A stretch of 64,000 nt of DNA from Paraburkholderia acidipaludis NBRC 101816 (GCF_000684975.1 NZ_BAXZ01000010.1:220175-284174), one strand, 5' to 3'. Counted from the first letter of the stretch, positions 54,801 through 63,654 are shown. Made by a program: numbers and translations. Notes: a model not told the origin generated them from the sequence alone.

Positions 54801-55436
54801 ATGTTTACCGGAATCGTCGCGGCGGTGGGCCGCATCGAATCGATCAAGCCGCTCGGCAGCGACGCCGATGCAGGCGTGCGCCTGAGCGTAAATGCGGGCG
54901 CGCTCGGCATGGACGACGTCCAGATCGGCGACAGCATCGCGATCCAGGGGGCTTGCATGACCGTCATCGAGAAGACGGCGCAGAGCTTCGACGTCGACGT
55001 TTCGCGCGAGAGCCTGAACCGCACCGTGGGCCTCGCGGCCACGGGCGAAGTGAACCTCGAAAAGGCGCTGCGCGCGCACGACCGGCTGGGCGGCCACATC
55101 GTTTCGGGTCACGTGGACGGCCTCGGCACCGTGACGCGCTTCGCGCCGGTAGGCGAATCGCACGAGCTGCGCATTCTCGCGCCTGCCGAGATCGGCCGCT
55201 ACCTCGCCTACAAGGGATCGGTGACGGTGAACGGCGTGAGCCTCACGGTCAACTCGGTCGAGGACCGCGCGGACGGCTGCGAATTCTCGATCAATCTGAT
55301 CCCGCATACGGTCGAGGTCACGACGCTCAAGCATCTGCAGGCGGGGACGAAGGTGAATCTGGAGATCGATTTGATTGCGCGATATGTCGAGCGGATGCTC
55401 GGGGCAGGTCAGGACGGCGATCAGTTATTGAAATAA
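54801..55436 (+). CDS. ribE: Riboflavin synthase alpha chain
   Basis: A 211-residue enzyme dismutating 6,7-dimethyl-8-ribityllumazine. It begins with the invariant MFTGIV and contains two tandem lumazine-binding barrels, each with an SLNRT or NGVSLTVN-type motif (SRESLNRTVG; VNGVSLTVNSV), and HIVSGHVDG between them. GGAA precedes the start. Second gene of ribD-ribE. Confidence 0.95.
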   Translation: MFTGIVAAVGRIESIKPLGSDADAGVRLSVNAGALGMDDVQIGDSIAIQGACMTVIEKTAQSFDVDVSRESLNRTVGLAATGEVNLEKALRAHDRLGGHIVSGHVDGLGTVTRFAPVGESHELRILAPAEIGRYLAYKGSVTVNGVSLTVNSVEDRADGCEFSINLIPHTVEVTTLKHLQAGTKVNLEIDLIARYVERMLGAGQDGDQLLK

Positions 55437-55849
55437 TTTAGATTTCAACGAGACGACTGCCTGTCGTCGTCTCGCCAACCTCAGCTCAATCCATGTTTCG
55501 AAGCGGGCAGCGCCTCCCGTTTCGAGGCATCCAGCACGTCGAGGGCCGCCGGCATGACCGTTTTTGCATTCGTCATAGGGATGCCGGCCCGCAGCGAGTC
55601 TTCAACGCACGTCCTCAAAGCAAGCCCTCAAAGCAGGCATCTCCATTCGTCCTACTGACTTTCAAAAAACCTACGAACAACCTCCATAATTTTTCATTCG
55701 CCTGGCTCGCATAGGTCTTCGAATGAAATGCTCCGCGGCGTAACCTGCGTGTCACAGTTCGAGCGTACAAAACAATCAACTCGCATGGGGCGACCGCTCG
55801 CGGTCGCCCGAATCGTCTCTAGACCTCAGGTAAAAGGAACGACCGGATC
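55437..55849. other. Intergenic region before the P-type ATPase module
   Basis: 413 bp. A hairpin, GAGACGAC (55450-55457) with GTCGTCTC (55466-55473), 13 bp after the ribE stop may end the rib transcript, although it lacks a T run. The middle (55620-55720) is lower in GC than its surroundings and is the likely promoter region for the following genes. No gene is supported here. Confidence 0.45.
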
Positions 55850-56260
55850 ATGGGAAAGTACAAAGTCGAGCTCAACGGCGCGAGCGCTCACGCTGATCAC
55901 GCACACACCGTCGAGAACGAGCACGACGATGCGGTTCCCAAGGGTGACGACATGCAGTCGAAAGTGGCGACGATCGGCGTCGTGGTGGTCGGCGCCGCCA
56001 TTCTCGAAAGCGCGCTGATTCCCGGCATCCTGATCGGCGCGGCTGCCGCGCTCGCCCCGAAGTATCTGCCGGGTCTCGGCGATCGCATTCAGCCGCTCTT
56101 CAATCGTACCGTTCGGGGTGCTTACAAACTCGGCCGCAAGGCGCGGTCGGCCGTCGGCGAAGTCCGTGAGCAGATGAGCGACATCGCAGCGGAGGTCGAG
56201 GCCGAAGAAGTGGCAGCCGCGGGAGAAGTCGTGCCGGCCGCCGAGGCCGCGAAGGCCTGA
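55850..56260 (+). CDS. DUF5132-like small membrane-associated protein
   Basis: A 136-residue protein: a polar, His/Asp-rich N-terminus (HADHAHTVENEHDD, about 13-26), a hydrophobic hairpin-like segment (about 40-68, VVVVGAAILESALIPGILIG), then APKYLPGLGDRIQPL and a charged helical tail with Glu/Ala repeats. It resembles DUF5132 proteins, which occur near unusual heavy-metal-type ATPases. The His/Asp stretch could bind metal. First gene of the module; the next starts 143 bp later. Confidence 0.55.
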   Translation: MGKYKVELNGASAHADHAHTVENEHDDAVPKGDDMQSKVATIGVVVVGAAILESALIPGILIGAAAALAPKYLPGLGDRIQPLFNRTVRGAYKLGRKARSAVGEVREQMSDIAAEVEAEEVAAAGEVVPAAEAAKA

Positions 56261-56403
56261 GCGGCGCATGCCGGCAGCGGGCGCCCGCAGGGCTGCCCGC
56301 CGCTGTGCGCCCCTTCCTCGTTGCGGGTCGTCGCCCGCCGCGCCGTTCAGGAAGCGCGGCCACGCACCCGCCGACCACTCCCTGGCACTATCGAACGCTG
56401 CCC

Positions 56404-57117
56404 ATGAGTCATCCCGTACCTGACGATCCCTCCCCCAACGCACTGCTCGCCGCCTCGACGCACGAGCCCGAGGCCCCCGGCGCATCCGTCGAGAGCGACG
56501 AAGCTGCGCGGGCAGCGCGGGCCAAAAAGAAGAAACGCGAGGTGAGAATCGAGCACAAGGTGCCGGGCCGGATCCGCATGAAGATCCCGTCGGCGAAGAA
56601 CAACCCGGAATTTCTCACGCTGTTCCAGAGCGTTTTCTCGGCCATACCTGGCATTACGAAGGTGAAGGCGAAGCCGGACACCGGCAGCATCGTGATCCAT
56701 TACGATCCGAGCCACGAAGCCGAATTCCAGACGCACTTCCACCGCTGCTGCGCGCAGGCCGACGTCACCGTCAAGGCCGCGAAGCCCGGCGACGAGATCG
56801 AGGAAATCGCCAGCAAAATCGAGGCGGAAGCCGAGTTCCTGGCCGAACGCTCGGAAGCCGTGCGCGCCACGGTCGACCTGTTCAAGAAAGTCGACTATCA
56901 GATCAAGGCGATGACGGACAACACCATCGATCTGAAGTTCGTGCTGGTGGGCGGCCTCGCGGTGGCGACCTTCGTCGAGATCGGCGCAGAGGCCGCTACG
57001 CCGATGTGGGTCACCCTTGGCCTCTTCGCCATGAACCACCTCATCGAACTGAAGCAGGACGGCCGCCCGGCAGCCGACGCGCCCGCCACGGCCGCCCCGC
57101 GCGGCGCGGCTGCCTGA
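56404..57117 (+). CDS. Cysteine-free HMA_2-type domain protein
   Basis: A 237-residue protein. After a polar, Lys-rich N-terminus comes an HMA-like ferredoxin-fold domain (about 45-120) recognisable from EHKVPGRIRMKIP and GSIVIHYDPSHEAEF; the usual CxxC metal site is absent. A Glu-rich helix (EIEEIASKIEAEAEFLAER) follows, then two hydrophobic segments (about 178-215, LKFVLVGGLAVATFVEIG). The same PGR-type domain starts the ATPase encoded 10 bp downstream, so the two are probably partners. Confidence 0.6.
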   Translation: MSHPVPDDPSPNALLAASTHEPEAPGASVESDEAARAARAKKKKREVRIEHKVPGRIRMKIPSAKNNPEFLTLFQSVFSAIPGITKVKAKPDTGSIVIHYDPSHEAEFQTHFHRCCAQADVTVKAAKPGDEIEEIASKIEAEAEFLAERSEAVRATVDLFKKVDYQIKAMTDNTIDLKFVLVGGLAVATFVEIGAEAATPMWVTLGLFAMNHLIELKQDGRPAADAPATAAPRGAAA

Positions 57118-57127
57118 CCCGCACGCT

Positions 57128-59260
57128 ATGGAGTTTTCGATCCGGCACGCGATTCCGGGACGCGTGCGTCTGCATGTCCCGGCGCTTTGCGCTCCCTCGC
57201 CGCTCGCGGAATCGGCGTTGTCGTGGCTCAGGCAGCAGGACTTCATCGACGAAGCGCAGATCAAATACGACTGCGCGAGCCTGATCGTCCATTACGACCG
57301 CGAGCGAGGCGACCAGCTCGACGAACTGCTCGACATGCTCGAGGGCTTCAGTCTCGCCGACCTCGATCAGTTGCTGCGCTATCTGGACCCGACCGGTTCG
57401 GCAAGCGCGGTCGGCGCCGCCCGCAGCCACGTTGCGCCCGAGAAGCCCCGCTGGCCGCTCGCGCTGCCCAGCCTCTCGCTGCTGCTCTCGTTCTCGGCCA
57501 ACCCGCTCGCCATGGCGGTCAACGTGCCGCTCATGATCTACAACGCCGTGCCGATCTTCCAGCGGGCCTGGCAGGTCTGGAGCCGCGAGCGGCGCCTGAA
57601 CGTCGACTTCCTGGACGCGCTGGCGATCACGGCATCGATCGGCCAGGGCAACCTCGTCACGGGCGGCGTCATCACCTGGCTGATCCGCCTCGGCGACTGG
57701 ATCCGCGACCTCACCGCGGCCGGTTCGAAACGGGCGGTCACCGAACTGCTCGGGTTCAAGGACAAGACCGCCTGGGTGATCCGCGACGGCGCGGTGGTGG
57801 CCGTTCCCGCAACGAACCTCGCGATCGACGATTCCGTCGTGGTCTATCCCGGTGAAATGATCCCCGTGGACGGCGAGATTCTCTCCGGCAACGGCATGAT
57901 CGACCAGAAGACGATCACCGGCGAGGGACTGCCAGTTTCTCGCGGTGTCGGCGAAGCCGTGTTCGCGGCCACGATCCTGCGCGAAGGACAACTAACGTTG
58001 CGCGCGATCCGTGTCGGCAACGACACCACGGCGGGGCAGATCGCCCACCTGGTCGATTCGGCGCCCGTGGGCGACACGCGCATGCAGAATCATGCGGAAC
58101 GCTTCGCGGACCGGCTCGTGCTGCCCACGCTCGGCCTCGCGATCGGCACCGCGCTGGTCTCGCGCGATTTCAACCGCTTCCTGTCGCTCGTCATCGTCGA
58201 CTACGGCACCGGCATTCGCGTCGCGGCGCCTACCGCCGTGCTCTCTTCGATGACCCATGCGGCACGCGCCGGCATCGTCATCAAGAGCGGCGGCCATATG
58301 GAAAAGCTCGCCGAAGTCGATACCGTGGTGTTCGACAAGACCGGCACGCTAAGCGTCGGCACGCCGCATGTGGTGAACATGCAGTCGTTCAATCGCCACG
58401 TTTCGCCCGAACACCTGCTGGCGCTCGCGGTGGCGGCCGAAACGCGGCTCCAGCATCCGGTGGCGGAAGCGCTGCGCGAAAAAAGCCGCGAATTGCAGCT
58501 CGCGCTGCCGCCTTGCGACGAGACCGAATACCGGATCGGCCTCGGCGTCGAGGGACGCGTGAACGGCTATTACATGCACGTAGGCAGCGAGCGCTTCCTG
58601 CACCAGAACGACATTCGCGTCGACCATATCGCGACCGAGCGCGCCGCGATCGACGAGCGCGGCTGCTCGTCGCTCTATGTCGCCATCGACGGTCAGCTTG
58701 CGGGCCTGATCGCCTACGAAGACCGGATTCGTCCGGAAAGCCGGCAGATCGTCGACACATTGCACGCCATGGGCATCCGCGACACGATCATGCTCACGGG
58801 CGACAACGCCGTCGTGGCGAAGGCAGTCGGCAAGCGCGTCGGCCTGACGCGGCAGGTGGCGAACATGATGCCGGCGGACAAGGCCGAGGTGATCCTGCAG
58901 TTGCAGCGCGAGGGCCGTGTCGTCGCGATGGTGGGCGACGGGATCAACGATTCGCCGGCCCTGAGCTTCGCCGACGTCGGCATTGCGATGAAGTACGGCG
59001 CCGACATCACGCACGAGTCGGCCGACGTCGTGCTGATGGAAGACTCGCTCTGGAAGCTGATCAAGGCGATCGAGATTTCGCGCGGCGCGGTCGGACTCAT
59101 CAAGCAGAACTACGGAATCGTGGCGGCACTGAACACGCTCGCGCTGGGGCTCGCGCTGCCCGGCGGCCTCGTCAGCCCCGAGGTCACCGCGGTCATCAGC
59201 AACGGCTCGGCGATCATCGCGAGCCTGAACGGCCTGCGCCCCGCCCTGCGCCAGTCATGA
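57128..59260 (+). CDS. P1B-like P-type ATPase lacking the CPx motif
   Basis: A 710-residue pump. The N-terminus is an HMA_2-like domain without CxxC (IRHAIPGRVRLHVP). Core motifs are intact: TGE at 264, phosphorylated D403 in DKTGTL, the P1B hallmark HP at 443-444, and GDGIND with D604. The membrane motif that normally reads CPC is instead DYGTGIRVAAPTA, with Asp358 where the metal-binding Cys should be. The C-terminus keeps the two helices with ISNGSAIIASLNGLRP. Soft-metal transport through Cys is therefore unlikely; the substrate is unknown. Its stop overlaps the next start (ATGA). Confidence 0.8.
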   Translation: MEFSIRHAIPGRVRLHVPALCAPSPLAESALSWLRQQDFIDEAQIKYDCASLIVHYDRERGDQLDELLDMLEGFSLADLDQLLRYLDPTGSASAVGAARSHVAPEKPRWPLALPSLSLLLSFSANPLAMAVNVPLMIYNAVPIFQRAWQVWSRERRLNVDFLDALAITASIGQGNLVTGGVITWLIRLGDWIRDLTAAGSKRAVTELLGFKDKTAWVIRDGAVVAVPATNLAIDDSVVVYPGEMIPVDGEILSGNGMIDQKTITGEGLPVSRGVGEAVFAATILREGQLTLRAIRVGNDTTAGQIAHLVDSAPVGDTRMQNHAERFADRLVLPTLGLAIGTALVSRDFNRFLSLVIVDYGTGIRVAAPTAVLSSMTHAARAGIVIKSGGHMEKLAEVDTVVFDKTGTLSVGTPHVVNMQSFNRHVSPEHLLALAVAAETRLQHPVAEALREKSRELQLALPPCDETEYRIGLGVEGRVNGYYMHVGSERFLHQNDIRVDHIATERAAIDERGCSSLYVAIDGQLAGLIAYEDRIRPESRQIVDTLHAMGIRDTIMLTGDNAVVAKAVGKRVGLTRQVANMMPADKAEVILQLQREGRVVAMVGDGINDSPALSFADVGIAMKYGADITHESADVVLMEDSLWKLIKAIEISRGAVGLIKQNYGIVAALNTLALGLALPGGLVSPEVTAVISNGSAIIASLNGLRPALRQS

Positions 59261-60102
59261 ACACGCCCATCCAGGTTGTCGACGGCAGGCTGACGGCGGA
59301 ACACCGCCGCGATCTCAAACTCGCCGTCGACCTGCTGGAGAATCCGCACTTTGCCGCGCGGCTCGCCGATTATGTCGGACAACCGATCAATTCGATCGTC
59401 GAGCGGCTGCCGCGCACGCTCAACGAACGGCTGCGCGACAGCGTTCGCGGGGCGATCCTCAAGTGCCTCGAAGTGGCGATCAACTCGCTCGAAGACGACA
59501 CGCCCGAGGCCGCGCCGGACTGGCTGAACAACGTCGTCGTCGGCCTCGCGGGCGGTGTGGGCGGCTTCTTCGGCATGGCGGCCCTGCCCGTCGAGCTGCC
59601 GATCACCACGGTGCTGATGCTGCGCGCGATCGCCGGAATCGCCCGCGCGGAAGGCGAGGACCTGAGCCTCATCGAGACGCGGCTTGCCTGCCTCGAGGTC
59701 TTCGCGCTCGGCGTGCGCGGCCCGCACGATCGGGCAAACGTCGACTACTACGCCGCGCGCCTCGTGCTGACGCGCCTCACCTACGACGTCGCCGCACTCC
59801 TCACCGAGCGCGGCGCGGTGAACGCGTCCACGCCGATCATCGCCAAGCTCGTAGGCGAGATCGTCGCCCGCTTCGGCCTCGTGGTGTCGGACATGTCGGC
59901 TTCGAGCATCGTGCCGGTCGTGGGCGCCATCGGCGGCGCGACCCTGAACATGATCTTCACCGAGCACTTTCAGCGCATCGCACGCGGCCATTTCACGGTC
60001 CGGCGCCTCGAACGCCTCTATGACCCGCAGACGATCCAGGGACTGTACCGCGGGCATTCGCGCAAGGCAGCGCCCGGATACCTGGCGAAATTCCTTCCCT
60101 AG
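59257..60102 (+). CDS. EcsC-family protein
   Basis: A 281-residue protein with the EcsC-family core: VVGLAGGVGGFFGMAALPVELPITTVLMLRAIAGIAR (a Gly-rich amphipathic or membrane segment, about 88-130) and the C-terminal VPVVGAIGGATLNMIFTEHFQRIARGHFTVRRLER. EcsC proteins are of uncertain function, linked to membrane transport or protease regulation in Gram-positives. Overlap with the ATPase stop by four bases implies co-translation and a functional tie to it. Confidence 0.75.
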   Translation: MNTPIQVVDGRLTAEHRRDLKLAVDLLENPHFAARLADYVGQPINSIVERLPRTLNERLRDSVRGAILKCLEVAINSLEDDTPEAAPDWLNNVVVGLAGGVGGFFGMAALPVELPITTVLMLRAIAGIARAEGEDLSLIETRLACLEVFALGVRGPHDRANVDYYAARLVLTRLTYDVAALLTERGAVNASTPIIAKLVGEIVARFGLVVSDMSASSIVPVVGAIGGATLNMIFTEHFQRIARGHFTVRRLERLYDPQTIQGLYRGHSRKAAPGYLAKFLP

Positions 60103-60116
60103 CGCGCCGCGACGCC

Positions 60117-61391
60117 ATGGCGAGCGTTCCCCCCATCGATCCCGCGACGCCCTTGCCTGTCGACGAACGCGTCGTGCAACTCAAGCGTATGCGCATCGTG
60201 GCCACCGCGCTGCTGCTCGCGATGCTGTTGCTGTTCATCGCAGCCTCCGCGTTCGCATCGGCACAACCGTGGCTCGCTTATGTGCGCGCGTTCAGCGAGG
60301 CGGCCATGGTGGGCGCCTGTGCCGACTGGTTCGCGGTCGTCTCGCTGTTTCGCCACCCGTTCGGCGTCGCGCTGCCGCATACGGCGGTCATTCCCCGCCA
60401 CAAGGTGCGCATCGGCGAGAGTTTCGGCCGGTTCGTGTCGAGCAACTTTCTGGCGCCGGCCGAAGTGGCGGCCAAGCTCGAGCATGTCGATGCGGCCGGC
60501 TGGGCAACCCGCTGGATCACCGAACCCGCCAACGCGAAGCTCGTCGCGCAACGCCTGCAGGGCCTCGTTCCCTCGCTGCTCTCGCTCTTCGGCGAGCACG
60601 AAGTGCAAAGCTTCAGCCGTGGCCTGATTCGCAACGGCATCGATTCGTTTGCTGCCGCGCCGCTCGTCGCACGATTGCTGTCGGTGCTCGTCGCGCACGG
60701 CCATCACGAAACGGCGTTCGACATCGCGATCGACAAAGCCCAGCGCTTTCTCGATCACCACCAGGACAACATTCGCCAGAAGGTCGCGAAGAAAAGCGCG
60801 GGCTGGGTGCCAGGCTGGCTCGACGAACGGTTGACCAACGCCTTTCTCGCGGAATTGCAAAGCACGATGAACGAGGCGCGCGAAGACGCCGAACACCCCT
60901 GGCGCGTCGAATACCGGGACATGCTCGACACCTTCATGCTCCGTCTCGCCGACGACCCCCAACTGCTGGAGTATGGCGAACGGATCAAATCGGACGTGCT
61001 GGACGACGGCGTAGTCGCAGGGTATCTGAACTGGCTGGGCGTGGAAGTCGAAGGCAAGGTGCGGGCCGAACTGAGCGCGAGCGACGGCGTGCTGGCGAAT
61101 TACCTGGAACACGCGCTGATCGCGATCGGCAAATGGATCGACGAAAGCGCGGACATCCGCGCGCTCATCAACCAGTCCGCGCAGCGGATGGTGTTCAACG
61201 CCGTCGTGCCGAACCGCCAGGAGATCGGCGCCTTCGTCTCCGAAGTCGTCGCGCGCTGGGACACCGAAACGCTCGTGGAAAAACTGGAACTCCAGTTCGG
61301 CAAGGATCTGCAATATATCCGCGTCAACGGCACGCTCGTGGGCGGTCTCGTGGGACTCGGCATCTTCGTTGCGGTGCGGCTCCTGGGTTGA
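60117..61391 (+). CDS. DUF445 (YjiN-like) membrane protein
   Basis: A 424-residue DUF445 protein. It has two N-terminal hydrophobic segments (about 25-45 and 55-70), the family signature EAAMVGACADWFAVVSLFRHPFG, HTAVIPRHKVRIGESFGRFVSSNFL, a long helical middle and a C-terminal hydrophobic anchor (GTLVGGLVGLGIFVAVRLLG). The function of DUF445 is unknown, though it is tied to the envelope. It starts 14 bp after the EcsC-family gene and is the last gene of the module. Confidence 0.82.
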   Translation: MASVPPIDPATPLPVDERVVQLKRMRIVATALLLAMLLLFIAASAFASAQPWLAYVRAFSEAAMVGACADWFAVVSLFRHPFGVALPHTAVIPRHKVRIGESFGRFVSSNFLAPAEVAAKLEHVDAAGWATRWITEPANAKLVAQRLQGLVPSLLSLFGEHEVQSFSRGLIRNGIDSFAAAPLVARLLSVLVAHGHHETAFDIAIDKAQRFLDHHQDNIRQKVAKKSAGWVPGWLDERLTNAFLAELQSTMNEAREDAEHPWRVEYRDMLDTFMLRLADDPQLLEYGERIKSDVLDDGVVAGYLNWLGVEVEGKVRAELSASDGVLANYLEHALIAIGKWIDESADIRALINQSAQRMVFNAVVPNRQEIGAFVSEVVARWDTETLVEKLELQFGKDLQYIRVNGTLVGGLVGLGIFVAVRLLG

Positions 61392-61527
61392 GCCGTGTTC
61401 TTTTCGTCACAGATGAGAGCCGATGCAAGCAAGAACGCGCCGACGCTGCTAGAATCGGCGGAATCTTCATACGGGTGCCGGCCTGAGCGGCGCCTTCCCC
61501 TTCACCCGATTCCACGAGGAGGCTGAG

Positions 61528-61611
61528 ATGGTCAACAACTTTCAGATGGCCGCCGGCATGCCAATGCCCCGCGTGATGTCGGGTTCGCCGCGAGTTTTTC
61601 GCGAGCACTGA
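61528..61611 (+). CDS. Candidate 27-residue peptide
   Basis: A short open frame encoding MVNNFQMAAGMPMPRVMSG and a basic tail, preceded by a near-ideal ribosome-binding site (GAGGAGG, 7 nt before the ATG). The peptide is Met-rich (five Met in 27). I do not recognise it. It could be a leader peptide, a small protein, or the relic start of a lost gene. An inverted repeat follows directly. Confidence 0.35.
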   Translation: MVNNFQMAAGMPMPRVMSGSPRVFREH

Positions 61612-61614
61612 CGT

Positions 61615-61631
61615 AATTGCAGCCTGCAATT
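61615..61631. repeat. Short palindrome AATTGCA-GCC-TGCAATT
   Basis: Exact 7-bp arms around GCC, unusually AT-rich for this DNA, 3 bp after the 27-codon frame and 160 bp before the ABC exporter start. It may be a repressor site for the exporter gene. Confidence 0.4.
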
Positions 61632-61698
61632 GCGCCCTGCCGGGCTCGTTCGCGCGGCTCAAACTTCTGCCGCGTAGGCTTTCCGTGATTCCGAGGTA

Positions 61699-61725
61699 GT
61701 GCGTCCGGCCGCGGCCAGGACGCAC
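61699..61725. terminator. Hairpin upstream of the ABC exporter
   Basis: GTGCGTCC and GGACGCAC enclose a GGCCGCGGCCA loop that can itself pair; a short TTTT follows 10 bp later. It is a possible attenuator or terminator for the short upstream transcript. Confidence 0.4.
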
Positions 61726-61790
61726 GAGCCCATTTTCTGTTGCCACTTTCCATTGGGGTCTCCGGACGCAAAGTCCGGGGCACGCTATCC

Positions 61791-63620
61791 ATGACCGACC
61801 AAAAAACCAGGACCGGTTCCGGCGGACGCACGTTCCGCGACGTACTCGGCTTCACCTGGCGCCATTGGACACGCCAGCCCGTGCGTGTGCTCGCCGTGGC
61901 GCTCGCCGCGCTGTTCGGCGCGCTCGCCGACGTGTTCACGCCGCATTACGCGGGCGAACTCGTCGACGCACTGGCCCGCAACGCCGCGAACGGCGCCGCT
62001 CCCACATGGCACGCCGCCATTGCCGCGTTCTGGATGCTCACCGCGCTCGGGCTGGCAGGCACGCTCATGCGTCAGTTGGCATTCCAGAACATCATCGTGC
62101 TCACGCTGAGAATGATGAGCGAGATCGCCACGCAGGCGTTCCACCGCGTACAGCGCTTCTCGACCGACTGGCACGCGAACAGCTTCGCGGGCTCGACCGT
62201 GCGCAAGATCACGCGCGGCATGTGGGCGCTCGACCTGCTCAACGACACGCTGCTCGTCGCGCTCTTTCCCTCGCTCGTGATGCTGGTCGGCTCGACCGTC
62301 CTGCTCGCGCTGCAGTGGCACGTGATGGGACTCGTGGTGGGGCTCGGCTCGCTGCTCTATCTCGCCGTTACGGTCTCGCTTTCGCTCTTCTACGTCGCGC
62401 CGTCCGCGCGGCTCGCGAACGCATGGGACACGAAGATGGGCGGCGCGCTCGCCGACGCGATCTCGTGCAACGCGGTCGTCAAGGCGTTCGGCGCGGAAAC
62501 GCGCGAAGAAGCGCGGCTCGCGCGCGTCGTTTCGAAGTGGGACAAGCGCACCCGGCGCACCTGGCGGCGCGGCACGTTCAACGGCGGCGTGCAAGGCGTG
62601 CTGCTCGTGGCCATGCAGGCGGCGATCCTCGGCGCGGCGCTCATGCTGTGGGCACGCGGGCTCGCGAGCGTCGGCGACATCACGTTCGCGCTCACGCTGT
62701 TCTTCCTGCTGAAAGGTTATCTGCGCGACGTCGGCATGCACGTTCGCAACCTGCAGCGCTCGGTCAACGACATGGAAGAGCTCGTGATGCTCGACGCCCA
62801 GCCGCTCGGTATCGACGACAAGCCGGGCGCGCCGCCCATCGTGATCGACCGCGGCGACATCCGGTTCGAAAACATGACGTTCCGCTACGGCGCGGACCAG
62901 CGGCCGCTCTACGAGAATCTCTCGCTGCGGATCGCGCCTGGCGAGCGCGTGGGACTCGTCGGCCACTCGGGCTCGGGCAAGACGACGCTGATCAAGCTGA
63001 TCCAGCGCCTGTACGACGTGTCGGGCGGGCGCATCACGATCGACGGCCAGGATATCGCGCGCGTGCTGCAAGCTTCGCTGCGTTCGCAGATCGCCATCGT
63101 GCAGCAGGAGCCGGTGCTGTTCCACCGCTCGCTCGCGGAGAACATTGCCTACGCGCGGCCTGGCGCTACGCGCGCAGAAATCGAGCGCGCGGCAAGGCAG
63201 GCCAGCGCGCACGACTTCATCGCCGCGCTGCCGCACGGCTACGACACGCTCGTGGGCGAGCGCGGCGTGAAACTTTCGGGCGGCGAGCGCCAGCGTGTGG
63301 CGATCGCGCGCGCGTTCCTCGCGAACGCACCGATCCTGATCTTCGACGAAGCGACTTCGAGCCTCGACAGCGAAAGCGAAGTGCTGATCCAGCAGGCGAT
63401 GGAGCGGCTGATGGTGGGCAGGACCACCGTAGTTGTGGCGCACCGGCTCTCGACGGTGCGCGCGCTCGACCGGCTGCTCGTGCTTGAGCGCGGGCGCGTG
63501 GTGGAGGAAGGCAGCCATGATGCCCTGATTCGCCGCGAAAGCGGGCTGTATCGCCGGCTATTCGAGCGCCAGGCGCTCGAACTGACGAAGGGTCTCGCGG
63601 ACGACGTCGTCCTGCGCTAA
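61791..63620 (+). CDS. ABC exporter, fused permease-ATPase (half transporter)
   Basis: A 609-residue half transporter: a six-helix type IV exporter domain (about 30-340) and an ATPase with Walker A GHSGSGKTT (391-399), the Q-loop in IAIVQQEPVLFHRSL, signature KLSGGERQRVAIARAFL, Walker B ILIFDEATSSLDSES and the H-loop VVAHRLSTV. It probably forms a homodimer in the inner membrane. It is most like the lipid/drug or ATM1-like exporters; the substrate is unknown. A possible operator and hairpin lie upstream. Confidence 0.87.
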   Translation: MTDQKTRTGSGGRTFRDVLGFTWRHWTRQPVRVLAVALAALFGALADVFTPHYAGELVDALARNAANGAAPTWHAAIAAFWMLTALGLAGTLMRQLAFQNIIVLTLRMMSEIATQAFHRVQRFSTDWHANSFAGSTVRKITRGMWALDLLNDTLLVALFPSLVMLVGSTVLLALQWHVMGLVVGLGSLLYLAVTVSLSLFYVAPSARLANAWDTKMGGALADAISCNAVVKAFGAETREEARLARVVSKWDKRTRRTWRRGTFNGGVQGVLLVAMQAAILGAALMLWARGLASVGDITFALTLFFLLKGYLRDVGMHVRNLQRSVNDMEELVMLDAQPLGIDDKPGAPPIVIDRGDIRFENMTFRYGADQRPLYENLSLRIAPGERVGLVGHSGSGKTTLIKLIQRLYDVSGGRITIDGQDIARVLQASLRSQIAIVQQEPVLFHRSLAENIAYARPGATRAEIERAARQASAHDFIAALPHGYDTLVGERGVKLSGGERQRVAIARAFLANAPILIFDEATSSLDSESEVLIQQAMERLMVGRTTVVVAHRLSTVRALDRLLVLERGRVVEEGSHDALIRRESGLYRRLFERQALELTKGLADDVVLR

Positions 63621-63626
63621 TACGTG

Positions 63627-63654
63627 GGTGCTGCCGCGCGGGCGCGGCAGCACC
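63627..63654. terminator. Hairpin between convergent ABC exporter and higA genes
   Basis: 12-bp exact arms GGTGCTGCCGCG and CGCGGCAGCACC around CGGG, 7 bp after the exporter stop. It has no T run, but its position suggests transcription termination from both sides. Confidence 0.6.
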
